A stretch of 8,209 bases of DNA from NCBI GenBank assembly GCA_900551945.1, contig URYE01000091.1:1-8209 (forward strand). Direction: 5' to 3'. The translations under genes and the position numbers were made by a program. This DNA is from an uncultured Eubacterium sp. (GTDB lineage: Bacteria > Bacillota > Clostridia > Lachnospirales > Lachnospiraceae). The notes below the pieces were generated by a model. It made no database searches. It saw nothing but the letters and a program-made list of their open reading frames with translations, and was not told the DNA's origin. Below are positions 1 through 8,040 of the stretch, piece after piece (position 1 is the stretch's first letter; every line of letters starts with the position of its first letter).

Positions 1-1025
1 TTCCAGTCTTCTCCATCAAGCAACATTCCTGTATAGTTTTGGGCTATTCTTCCGTTAATATAATACCAGCTCCCATACTCATTTGTCGCTTTTCCTGTAT
101 ATGACGTATCAAGTGTTCCGTTGCTAAAATACCACCAACCGTAATCATTAACTGCCATTCCGGTATAGTTGTAATCTATAAGTCCATTTTGTATGTACTT
201 CCAGTCTTCTCCATCAAGCAACATTCCTGTATAGTTTTGGGCTATTCTTCCGTCAACATAATACCAGCTTCCATACTCATTTGTCGCTTTTCCTGTATAT
301 GATGTGTCAAGTCTTCCATTACTATAATACCACCAGCCATATTCATTTAACGCCATTCCTGTATAGCTTGTATCAAGTCTTCCATTGCTATAATACCACC
401 AGCCGTATTCGTTCAACGCCATTCCTGTATAGCTTGTATTAAGCTCTCCATTGCTATAATACCACCAGCCATATTCATTTAATGCCATTCCTGTATAGTT
501 ATAATCTATAAAGCCATTGCTTACATACTTCCACTGGTCTTTATCAAGCAACATTCCTATATAATCTTGTGCAATTCTTCCATTGATATAATACCAGCTT
601 CCATACTCATTTGTCGCTTCGCCCGTATATGATGTATCAAGTCTTCCGTTAGTGTAATACCACCAGCCATATTCATTTTCTGCCATTCCTGTATAGCTTG
701 TATTAAGCTCTCCATTGCTAAAATACCACCAACCATACTCATTGAACGCCATTCCGGTATAATTATAATCTATACAACCTTCATTTACATATAACCATTT
801 TGTTTTATCAAGCAACATTCCTGTATAACCTGTTGCTATTGTTCCATTGACATAATACCAACTGTTGCTGCCATCAGAAGCTATTCCTGTGTAACTTGTA
901 TCAAGCCTTCCATTAACAAAATAATACCAACCACTTTCATTATGAGCCATTCCTGTATATGTATAATCTATTTCATCATCCACATAATAACGCCATACAT
1001 TATTTCCATCTAACTTCATACCAGT
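1..1025 (-). repeat. In-frame 66-bp tandem repeat array encoding cell-wall-binding modules (A-Bn-C grammar)
   Basis: Fifteen full units and the start of a sixteenth. Each is exactly 66 bp (22 residues), apart from the first (1025-957), which is 69 bp. The general form is TG-x(7,8)-W-[WYKL]-Y, ending in a D/N/A-x-x-Y tail, close to choline-binding or CW_binding repeats. There are three classes: A (like GMLLDGEDWKY, ending IDYNY), B (like GMALNEYGWWYYSNGRLDTS) and C (like GKATNEYGSWYY, ending IAQNY). In protein order they read A'BC', ABBC, ABBBC, ABC, A. The blocks are 1025-825, 824-561, 560-231 and 230-33, with the next A from 32 leaving the window. Unit 1 is the most diverged. The array forms the wall-anchoring part of the hydrolase; its ligand is unknown. 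Confidence 0.93.
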
Positions 1026-2615
1026 AAACTTAACAACAATATCGTCATCCTTATTATTGTCATCACTTGTATTACTGTTGTTACCATTATTATTATCAGA
1101 ACTATTTCCATCTGGAATTAAGCATACTGTATCAGGCATATCATCATATATAGGAATAATAAATCTTAACGCAGTTGACTGCTTAACCGTTTCACTGTAC
1201 GCCTTACTTGCTGTTACTGACTCCTGTCTTGGTGCAAGTATAAATGTCATATATTGATGAGTATATGGTGTTATCATATCAAACTTTTCATAGTATAAAG
1301 TATTTTGACCTCTGTTAATATAATTAGCACCTAATATCTTAGCTCCACCAATTATTGACTTCATTCTTGTATTCCATGCTCTATATGTAGATGGGTCATT
1401 TTTTGAAGCATATATAAGACCATTCTCAACAGCGCTTATTGTACCACTCTTGTATGCTCCTTGATTATAATAATTAAATAAACCCTCATAGCCTGAATAT
1501 GTTCCAGAGATACTAAGTCCTTGTCCGTTATTTCCTTGCTCTTGAATAATTCTTGTTGCAAGGTGATATGGGCTAACACCTGAAACCATACCTGCATACA
1601 TAAGTCCAGAAGCATAAGTATATGTAACACCATCAAAAACAAGTTCATGTGACGAACCGTCCATAAATGTCCCTGCTATAACATTTTTTACTCCTTGCTC
1701 GTTTTGTAAGCTACTATTAAAAGCAAGGTCTTCAAACATAAATACATTAGTTGAATTAAGGAAGTTTCTTGGGTCTAGTGCATATTTTATAAGTGCTTCT
1801 GAAGCTTGAACCCAACCGCCACTGTCAAATACAGTGTACTCTCCTGTTTCACTATTATATGCTCCTTCTGCCTTAGACTTCCACGACTCCTTTGCATAGC
1901 CATAGACAAGACTTCTTCCTAAAGCATTTTGATTTTTTACTACTTCATTCCAGTCTATGTCTATATGCTCTGCTGTAAATATCCAACCCGGATACTGAGC
2001 ATGAACTTGTCTTAAGCTTTCTTTATATGACTCAGGAAAACCTTGATTGCTTAACATTGCTTCAAAGTCTTCATCATAAACGTAATCGTTGTCATTTCCT
2101 GAATTATTGTCATCTGAGCTGTCACTACCTGAATTATTAGAATTATCATTACTTGAACTATTGTTATTATCTGACGAACTGTTTTCTTTGACAGTTACAT
2201 AATCAGCAGACACATATCCATAAGTATATGTACCATTATAAGTAAATCCTATCTTATACCATTTAGCACTACCATTGTATACAGTATCCAACACGTCAAA
2301 TGTATCACCTGTATACACTTTAGTTATTACATTAGATGTATTCTCTGTTGAAGTAGATGAGCGCACTCTAAGTCCACCTTCATCCACGCCTGTAACTGTT
2401 CCTGTATAAGTTGCAGCTTGTACAATATTTATTGAGTTACTATATATATACGGAACACCTACAACTGTTGATACAGATAATGCAGCAGTAAGACCTATTG
2501 TTTTTAATAAATAACTTATACCATTTCCCTTTTTTAATAGCTTTTTTTGTCTATTACAAGTACTATATTTGTTGACTTTATAATATGTTATATTCTTAAC
2601 ACTTTTGTTTCTCAA
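1..2615 (-). CDS. Secreted SH3b / GH73-like N-acetylglucosaminidase with cell-wall-binding repeats (3' end beyond the window)
   Basis: Probable peptidoglycan hydrolase (autolysin) cleaving glycan strands outside the cell; 871 codons are present and the frame is open to the left edge. Residues 1-32 are basic, about 33-66 are hydrophobic with a likely signal cleavage near VQA-A (67/68), and 69-143 form an SH3b domain (GLRVRSS, then KWYKI and YGYVSADYV). Residues 144-182 are an Asn/Ser/Asp linker. About 183-480 are a GH73-like domain containing YHLATRIIQEQGNNG (E359 the candidate acid catalyst) and SGYEGLFNYYNQGAY, which matches the family's ETGNG...YN..G.GAY pattern. A second Asn/Asp linker (about 502-525) leads to 22-residue aromatic repeats from 531 onward. 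The start is TTG: the frame has a stop 12 bases upstream, the next in-frame ATG is residue 186, and a GAGG site lies 10 bases before it. It follows the reductase gene by 38 bases without a visible terminator, so cotranscription is likely. Domain calls are from motif recognition; the exact bond cleaved is inferred. Confidence 0.88.
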   Translation of the reverse strand, partial: MRNKSVKNITYYKVNKYSTCNRQKKLLKKGNGISYLLKTIGLTAALSVSTVVGVPYIYSNSINIVQAATYTGTVTGVDEGGLRVRSSTSTENTSNVITKVYTGDTFDVLDTVYNGSAKWYKIGFTYNGTYTYGYVSADYVTVKENSSSDNNNSSSNDNSNNSGSDSSDDNNSGNDNDYVYDEDFEAMLSNQGFPESYKESLRQVHAQYPGWIFTAEHIDIDWNEVVKNQNALGRSLVYGYAKESWKSKAEGAYNSETGEYTVFDSGGWVQASEALIKYALDPRNFLNSTNVFMFEDLAFNSSLQNEQGVKNVIAGTFMDGSSHELVFDGVTYTYASGLMYAGMVSGVSPYHLATRIIQEQGNNGQGLSISGTYSGYEGLFNYYNQGAYKSGTISAVENGLIYASKNDPSTYRAWNTRMKSIIGGAKILGANYINRGQNTLYYEKFDMITPYTHQYMTFILAPRQESVTASKAYSETVKQSTALRFIIPIYDDMPDTVCLIPDGNSSDNNNGNNSNTSDDNNKDDDIVVKFTGMKLDGNNVWRYYVDDEIDYTYTGMAHNESGWYYFVNGRLDTSYTGIASDGSNSWYYVNGTIATGYTGMLLDKTKWLYVNEGCIDYNYTGMAFNEYGWWYFSNGELNTSYTGMAENEYGWWYYTNGRLDTSYTGEATNEYGSWYYINGRIAQDYIGMLLDKDQWKYVSNGFIDYNYTGMALNEYGWWYYSNGELNTSYTGMALNEYGWWYYSNGRLDTSYTGMALNEYGWWYYSNGRLDTSYTGKATNEYGSWYYVDGRIAQNYTGMLLDGEDWKYIQNGLIDYNYTGMAVNDYGWWYFSNGTLDTSYTGKATNEYGSWYYINGRIAQNYTGMLLDGEDW

Positions 2616-2625
2616 TTTTTTAATA

Positions 2626-2629
2626 CCTC
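2626..2629 (-). promoter_or_regulatory. Ribosome binding site (GAGG) that fixes the TTG start
   Basis: GAGG lies 10 bases upstream of the TTG at 2615-2613. The ATG overlapping this site (2631-2629) runs into a stop after three codons, so it cannot start the hydrolase. Confidence 0.6.
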
Positions 2630-2653
2630 ATTCTTTTAATTTGTACTAAAAAT

Positions 2654-3592
2654 CTACTTACTTTTTCTCCAATAATCAAGTGTTTGCTGTAATGTCTGCT
2701 TAATATCTATTTCTGGCTTCCAACCTGTACACCCGTTTATCTTTGTAATGTCTGGTTCAATTATTGGAACATCTACAGGTCTTAACTTATTAGGGTCAAC
2801 CTTTACTTCTATCTGCTTATCTGACATTGAAACTATCATGTCAAGAATTTCTTGTATTGCAAGTGCATGACCTGTACCTACGTTATAAGTTTCTCCACGT
2901 TTACCCTTTTGTACAAGAAGTGCATAAGCTTTAACAACATCTCTTACATCTGTAAAATCTCTTTTTGCACTTAAGTTTCCTACATACATAACAGGTTCTT
3001 TTTCACCTTTTTCTATATCTGCAACCTGCTTGCAAAAATCAGCTACAACAAACATAGGTGTCTGATTAGGGCCTATATGATTAAAAGCTCTTACCATCAT
3101 AATATCCATATCATAAGCATCTGCATATACCTTGCCTAGCATATTCTGGCATGACTTTGTAGCCGCATATATATTTCCTGGTCTTACATTATTTTCTTCT
3201 GTAATAGGACACTCTCCCTGTCTTATATGACCATATTCTTCTCCTGAACCGATAAGAAGAACTCTTGCCTTTTTATCACAATCTCTTACTGCATCAAGGA
3301 CATTTACACAACCCTTTACATTAACATCTATTGTAAGAGCTGGGTTCTTCCAAGAATAAGCAACAGACGACTGCGCTGCAAGATGGAATATATAATCTGG
3401 CTGTTCTTTGCTAAGAACTTCTCCAATCTGAGCTTTATCAAGTATATCAAGATTGACTACATTTGCATTATCCATTTCAAGCGCTTCTTTTGCTGTTTTC
3501 GTTACTGTAACTTCCCACTTAAGGTCATTTACAAGGTGATTTACAAGGTATGGTCCTACAAAACCACCACCACCAATTATTAATGCTTTCAT
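2654..3592 (-). CDS. rmd: GDP-4-keto-6-deoxy-D-mannose reductase (GDP-D-rhamnose forming), extended SDR family
   Basis: Cytosolic NAD(P)H-dependent reductase predicted to turn GDP-4-keto-6-deoxymannose into GDP-D-rhamnose. The 312 residues match the usual length for this family. The Rossmann glycine motif is IIGGGGFVG (G7, G10, G13), followed by HLAAQSSV at 70-77. The catalytic set is S116 in GSGEEYG and the YxxxK pair Y142/K146 (YAATK). Substrate-binding signatures include NHIGPNQ (171-177), RDFTDVRD (211-218), YNVGTG (236-241) and RPVDVP (271-276); the C-terminus has TGWKPE. GPNQ and RP-DVP favour Rmd over generic UDP-glucose epimerases, but a 4,6-dehydratase-like or other GDP-sugar role cannot be fully excluded. 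The start is ATG with AAAGGA 7 bases upstream. A probable GDP-mannose 4,6-dehydratase end at the right edge of the window would supply its substrate. Confidence 0.82.
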   Translation of the reverse strand: MKALIIGGGGFVGPYLVNHLVNDLKWEVTVTKTAKEALEMDNANVVNLDILDKAQIGEVLSKEQPDYIFHLAAQSSVAYSWKNPALTIDVNVKGCVNVLDAVRDCDKKARVLLIGSGEEYGHIRQGECPITEENNVRPGNIYAATKSCQNMLGKVYADAYDMDIMMVRAFNHIGPNQTPMFVVADFCKQVADIEKGEKEPVMYVGNLSAKRDFTDVRDVVKAYALLVQKGKRGETYNVGTGHALAIQEILDMIVSMSDKQIEVKVDPNKLRPVDVPIIEPDITKINGCTGWKPEIDIKQTLQQTLDYWRKSK

Positions 3593-3598
3593 AAATTT

Positions 3599-3604
3599 TC
3601 CTTT
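3599..3604 (-). promoter_or_regulatory. Ribosome binding site (AAAGGA) of the reductase
   Basis: AAAGGA sits 7 bases before the ATG at 3592. The 75-base gap between the reductase and the upstream membrane gene (3593-3667) shows no convincing terminator or promoter, consistent with one transcript. Confidence 0.6.
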
Positions 3605-3667
3605 CTTTAACTAAAGAGCTTAAATTTGCCTATAGCCAAATATAAACCCTTTAATTATTATATAATT

Positions 3668-5764
3668 CTACTTATAAAGATACAACGGTCTGCTATTTTT
3701 ATCAACTTTTGTAACAAATGGAATATATTTTCCTCTATCTGTTATATTACCCTCTCTTATTTCTGCGTACTTTACTTCATTACTAGCTGTATAAATATTA
3801 GTAAGCTGTGATTGGTACAATTCTTGCACAAAAGTTTCATTCTTTTCTGTCATAAGATATACATTATTGTGAGAAGCTCTCAACCTTTCTATCTGCTGCA
3901 TATCATCTCCAGAAACAACAGGGTACACATCTGCACCAGTTATTAACTTAAGTGGCACTTTAAGAGTAAGTGACCACTCTTGTGACATTACTATTGCATC
4001 ATCTTTTGTAAATGTATTAGACAAATCTTCAATAATCTCCCAAGATACAGAAGTCTGGTCTTGTTGTTTGGCAATAACAATATCATAAGGCTTGTACACT
4101 ATGCCTACAAACAAAATGCCTATTGCAACCATAACACATCTTACAGCCTTTATGTCTAATAATTTGATTTTAAACAGAGAATTTAATATATATATTCCAA
4201 CAATTAAAATTACAGGCATATGTATAATAATATATCTTGCATAATAGTAATAAAATGCTATATACGGAATAAACATTATTGAATACAAGAAAAACTCATA
4301 TAAAAATAATGTTGTTATAACAAGAATATCTTTTTTAGTAGTTACTATCTTTGGATATATAAGAAGTATCACAAAAATAGCTGGAATTAAAAATACACCT
4401 GTTGACATTACATAGGCATATACAGAAGCATATTCAACAGAGCTATATTTCCTTAAAGCAACGTAAATCAATGCAAAACCTGCTATAATAAATACTCTTA
4501 AAATAATACCAAGAACTTTACCTGTCTTTTTAGAAAGCTTATTAGTAGCAACTTTGTCTAAACTATTTACTTTGTGCTTATCTATTACTCTTATCACTAC
4601 ATACAAAGCAATGCTCAATAATATAGCTGCTGCCGTTACAATTGTAATAGCAGTTACAAGATTATTGTTATTTATAACCTTTAATATATAAAGGTTCTTA
4701 TAATTGCCATGTGTATAACCTGAGGTTACATTTAACATACACCTAAAACCTAAGTAATATCCTATAAGAATTACAACATCTGATATTATATATATCGGCT
4801 TTCTTGTCATTATATAAAGCATATAGTACACAACCACAAATACTGGCATAAGTACATATATTGACACATGGAAAAACGCATAAGTAATTACTGGTATAAT
4901 AGACAACCACATATACTTAGGGTGTTTTCTATCTGTCAGAAAATATACATATTCTGTTATAAGCAGTATAAGAAATGTTTCTGAAAGTGTTGTCTTAAAA
5001 AGCCATAGTACAGGTGGTGAAAATGCTAATATTACAAGCCCTAATATCCTAAAAGACACTCTTACATTAAGATTTTTAAGTATTGTATACAATATACACA
5101 ATACACAAAACATAAACAACGCACCCGTATACATCATATTAGACATTCCAAATATTGTACCAACAAGCGCAAGTATAGCACTATAAGCATGTATACCATG
5201 AAGTATTCCTGTAGTGTCATTAACCTCATACAAAGACTTAAATGCACTGTCAGTTGTTGTTCTATAATAACCTGTCAGTGTTTCATCTATATCTTTTAAA
5301 TATTCTTGTTTTTCTTCATCTGTTGTAAGGTCATTGTATTCTTCAAATGTAAAATAATTGTCAAAGTAACCATTTACCATAGCAACAGCTCTTGTCTGAT
5401 ATACTCCTGCATCTTGAGCTACGCCTAAGTATCCATTTTTATTAATAAGAAATGGAATTGCAATTAAAAATATAACTACGGGATATATGCTATTACGATA
5501 ATCAAACGAATATGTAATACATTTTTTAAATACAAATATTAAAACACATAAAAGTATTATCTGTATTACAATAACTGTTATAAGTGCTTTTATAATTGTA
5601 AATCTATTAAACATAAGATATATAGACGAAACAACAGCATATAACATTAAAAATGATACTACTGCCTGCACTATAATGGTCAATACATCTGCTTTTTTAT
5701 AAAGACACGATACTATTCCAAATGCTAGTAATAAAGCTATAATTGCACATATAATAACTATCAT
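3668..5764 (-). CDS. Polytopic membrane protein, probable GT-C-type glycosyltransferase
   Basis: 698 residues with roughly 14 hydrophobic segments and a soluble C-terminal part. After four N-terminal segments (about 1-20, 27-50, 57-80, 93-107), a hydrophilic loop opens with GYLGVAQDAGVYQTRA (111-126). The acidic D118, near Y122, occupies the place where GT-C enzymes carry their catalytic Asp/Glu. Further segments (about 190-557) include a conserved-looking SETFL (261-265) and an aromatic stretch YYYYARY (505-511). The tail from about 570 (TSVSWEII) to the end resembles the extracytoplasmic domain that closes many GT-C proteins. Such enzymes use polyprenyl-phosphate sugars outside the membrane; the substrate here is unknown. 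Its ATG overlaps the preceding stop as ATGA, with AGGGGG upstream, so translation is probably coupled. A non-enzymatic polymer transport role remains possible. Confidence 0.6.
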   Translation of the reverse strand: MIVIICAIIALLLAFGIVSCLYKKADVLTIIVQAVVSFLMLYAVVSSIYLMFNRFTIIKALITVIVIQIILLCVLIFVFKKCITYSFDYRNSIYPVVIFLIAIPFLINKNGYLGVAQDAGVYQTRAVAMVNGYFDNYFTFEEYNDLTTDEEKQEYLKDIDETLTGYYRTTTDSAFKSLYEVNDTTGILHGIHAYSAILALVGTIFGMSNMMYTGALFMFCVLCILYTILKNLNVRVSFRILGLVILAFSPPVLWLFKTTLSETFLILLITEYVYFLTDRKHPKYMWLSIIPVITYAFFHVSIYVLMPVFVVVYYMLYIMTRKPIYIISDVVILIGYYLGFRCMLNVTSGYTHGNYKNLYILKVINNNNLVTAITIVTAAAILLSIALYVVIRVIDKHKVNSLDKVATNKLSKKTGKVLGIILRVFIIAGFALIYVALRKYSSVEYASVYAYVMSTGVFLIPAIFVILLIYPKIVTTKKDILVITTLFLYEFFLYSIMFIPYIAFYYYYARYIIIHMPVILIVGIYILNSLFKIKLLDIKAVRCVMVAIGILFVGIVYKPYDIVIAKQQDQTSVSWEIIEDLSNTFTKDDAIVMSQEWSLTLKVPLKLITGADVYPVVSGDDMQQIERLRASHNNVYLMTEKNETFVQELYQSQLTNIYTASNEVKYAEIREGNITDRGKYIPFVTKVDKNSRPLYLYK

Positions 5765-7998
5765 TGTTCACTACCCCCTGCAACAAGCTTATCAATTCTG
5801 TACATGCACATATTAATATCCTTATTAACGACACTGTACTTTGGATATACATCTAAATTATACTGTGAATATTCATAATTATTGTACATCATAAATTCTG
5901 TATTATTAATATCACTTACATTAGAGGTTACATAATACACTTGATTTCCTGATACGCCAGTTGCTTCTTCAACAGCTTGAAGGACTTCAAAAACATTTTC
6001 ACCACTATTCATATCGTTAAAACCTGTGTACTCTATATCCTGTATATTTCTTAAGCCCGTCATAATTCCTATAAGTATCTTATCAGCACTCTTGTCATAT
6101 ACAAGCACATCAGAAGACTTAATATCACTAAGATACATCTCTACGTCATTCCAACTATATACACTAGCCTCTTTATTAATATTAATACCAACTATTCCAA
6201 TAACAGTAATAACAGCCACAGTGCAAGATACTATTACTGAAATAATATTTGCATTACTATTTCTCATCACAAAATATAATACTATATAAATTACAGTTGC
6301 TAACAATGTACCTGCATTAAAAGCTATAATAGCAAATCCACACATCATTAATGAAGGCTGTAATATTGCGCCTGCAAATAACATATTAGTTACTTTTATC
6401 ATATCTAAAAATGATATGTTATTTATTATCTGCATATTTATGTCGGTGACATTTCCTGTTATAAGCGACACGCACGCCTGCTGTAATTCTCCATAATCCC
6501 CAGTGTATATCTTGTTTACGCCTAACAATATAAGTATAATTACTGAAACAAAAAATGCAGCAGCTATAATTCCTGTTGATAATTTGTTAAATGTATATCT
6601 AACTTTTATTTCATTATCATATGAATGTTTCTTTAATATATCTATTATAACAAATACTACTGCGCTTATAAATATAGCTATCATAGTACTTATATTGACT
6701 GTTCTTGTAAATATCTGACCACTGTATTTATCGAAGCTTTGTACCTGTATTGCTGTAATAATTAAATATATTAAAGCATATATATTAAATGATATAATAC
6801 CCGCAAGAACAATATCTGTATCTTTGTCACTATTGTAACTATGTACTACTCCTATTGAATACATAAGTGATATAATTCCTGCAAGAACTACAAAAATCAT
6901 ATAGTAATTGCCTGTATTGTCAGCATTTTCAAAATTACCATCATAATAATACTTCCAACTATTTCTATATATACAAAAATCGCCAGAATACGCCTTATTA
7001 AGTACAAGCTCGCCAATATATTCATCGTCAAAACGTTCATTGCTTGTAATTATATTGAAATTACTGCAATTATCAAGAAGAAGTGTTTCTACATCAAAAA
7101 ACCTTTCTTCATCTTTTTGTATATCACCTGTTTCTGGAATTATATATCCCATTGTCATGCACTTTACAGGAATATACATATCATCTAACATATCTTTATC
7201 AATGACATAAGCACTTGTTGCATTTGACATTTTATCTATTTGGTGTAGTTCATTCCAAGATATCACTGTTTCTTTTTGTACAAATGTAAACACCATAATT
7301 AATGACGCAACTACTGTAACACCACCTGATATACACCAAGTTAAACCATACTTTTTTATATATGTAGAACATATAATATATGTTACAAATATAATCAATG
7401 AAAACATATAGACATAAGTGTATATCATACTTTCATAGCCAAATAATCTGCCTATAAGTGCCATTACCGAAGCTATAGCTGTATCAGCATCTTTTTGTTT
7501 CTCGTTTAATGGTTCAAGTACTTCGTTTACTTCTTCTAATTCTTCCTCAGTATATATATTTTCATAGTATTCATTATCAGAAAGCCCATATATGTAATAC
7601 TCGTCTTTTAGCTTCATTGCTTTACTTTGTACAGCACCAACCTTGTCATTAATGCCATAATATCCACTTTTTAATACAAACATAGATACTATAGTTAATA
7701 CAATTATAAGCATTATAGGAATAGCACTTTTTTGAACTGACAGTGAATATGTAATTCTTTTACCAAGAAATAAAAGAACAGCAAAAAAGATACAAAATAG
7801 ACCCAAAGCTACAAATAGACTTCTTTCTATTGTATATTTTTTAATGGTATAAAGCACATAAGAAATTCCTGCGTATACAACAGTGTCTAGTGCTAAAGAC
7901 AATACAAATATATGTATAATATCAAATTTTTTTAATATACATGACATCACTCCTGATGTAACAGCTATAAGCAAGGCTAGTAATATAAGCGCAAACAC
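5761..7998 (-). CDS. Polytopic membrane protein, rearranged paralogue of the neighbouring GT-C-like protein
   Basis: 745 residues from the GTG at 7998, which has GGAGGAG 5 bases upstream. The frame can be extended to a TTG at 8052, but that codon lies in a terminator stem and lacks a binding site. The first 110 residues run collinear with the downstream neighbour: SC at 20-21 in both start a KK-x-D stretch, and ITYS (82-85) and GYYG (112-115) have counterparts. ALIGRLFG plus MIYT (180-194) matches ALVGTIFG plus MMYT in the neighbour. The protein then passes straight to a membrane segment (about 223-240) and an ISWNEL-headed soluble domain (246 to about 345), lacking the roughly 300-residue core. 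A second membrane bundle (about 366-604) and a second YSWNDV-headed domain (614-737) follow. The loop reads INDKVGAVQ where the neighbour has AQDAGVYQ. Function is unknown: a diverged enzyme, or a non-catalytic partner of the neighbour. Confidence 0.72.
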   Translation of the reverse strand: MFALILLALLIAVTSGVMSCILKKFDIIHIFVLSLALDTVVYAGISYVLYTIKKYTIERSLFVALGLFCIFFAVLLFLGKRITYSLSVQKSAIPIMLIIVLTIVSMFVLKSGYYGINDKVGAVQSKAMKLKDEYYIYGLSDNEYYENIYTEEELEEVNEVLEPLNEKQKDADTAIASVMALIGRLFGYESMIYTYVYMFSLIIFVTYIICSTYIKKYGLTWCISGGVTVVASLIMVFTFVQKETVISWNELHQIDKMSNATSAYVIDKDMLDDMYIPVKCMTMGYIIPETGDIQKDEERFFDVETLLLDNCSNFNIITSNERFDDEYIGELVLNKAYSGDFCIYRNSWKYYYDGNFENADNTGNYYMIFVVLAGIISLMYSIGVVHSYNSDKDTDIVLAGIISFNIYALIYLIITAIQVQSFDKYSGQIFTRTVNISTMIAIFISAVVFVIIDILKKHSYDNEIKVRYTFNKLSTGIIAAAFFVSVIILILLGVNKIYTGDYGELQQACVSLITGNVTDINMQIINNISFLDMIKVTNMLFAGAILQPSLMMCGFAIIAFNAGTLLATVIYIVLYFVMRNSNANIISVIVSCTVAVITVIGIVGININKEASVYSWNDVEMYLSDIKSSDVLVYDKSADKILIGIMTGLRNIQDIEYTGFNDMNSGENVFEVLQAVEEATGVSGNQVYYVTSNVSDINNTEFMMYNNYEYSQYNLDVYPKYSVVNKDINMCMYRIDKLVAGGSEQ
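5774..5779 (-). promoter_or_regulatory. Ribosome binding site (AGGGGG) within the upstream gene
   Basis: AGGGGG ends 9 bases before the ATG at 5764. It lies inside the last codons of the upstream membrane gene, whose TGA overlaps this ATG by four bases in total (ATGA). This supports coupled translation of the two paralogues. Confidence 0.55.
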
Positions 7999-8003
7999 AC
8001 GTT

Positions 8004-8010
8004 CTCCTCC
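8004..8010 (-). promoter_or_regulatory. Strong ribosome binding site (GGAGGAG) that selects the GTG start
   Basis: GGAGGAG ends 5 bases before the GTG at 7998 (GGAGG is 7 bases away). It is the best such site in the window. The protein from this GTG begins directly with a hydrophobic segment, as its paralogue does. Confidence 0.8.
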
Positions 8011-8040
8011 AATCAGCGATTTACAATAGCTATTAAATAT

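Noticed and set aside
557..742. Short minus-strand reading frame inside the repeat array
   Set aside because: It is an alternative frame of the tandem repeats of the wall hydrolase. It has no binding site, and its internal periodicity just mirrors the 66-bp repeat.
1..1025. Regularly spaced repeats suggestive of a CRISPR array
   Set aside because: The period is a multiple of three, the frame is open throughout, and units are contiguous and protein-coding without unique spacers.
1057..1257. Plus-strand reading frame rich in Leu/Ser
   Set aside because: It is antisense to the Asn/Asp linker and the end of the catalytic domain; the leucine-rich look comes from the complement of Asn/Asp codons.
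1436..1648. Short minus-strand reading frame within the glucosaminidase domain
   Set aside because: It lies in another frame of the well-supported hydrolase and has no recognisable domain.
3625..3645. Imperfect palindrome around TTTGGCTATAGGCAAA (minus strand) between the GT-C-like gene and the reductase
   Set aside because: The stem is only four pairs with a G/G mismatch and has no U-tract, so it is not supportable as a terminator or operator.
3383..3811. Two plus-strand reading frames (3383-3583 and 3626-3811)
   Set aside because: They are antisense to the reductase and to the C-terminus of the GT-C-like gene, with no plausible product.
6026..6718. Two plus-strand hydrophobic reading frames (6026-6289 and 6503-6718)
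   Set aside because: They are antisense to the membrane segments of the rearranged paralogue; AT-rich membrane genes commonly give such shadows.
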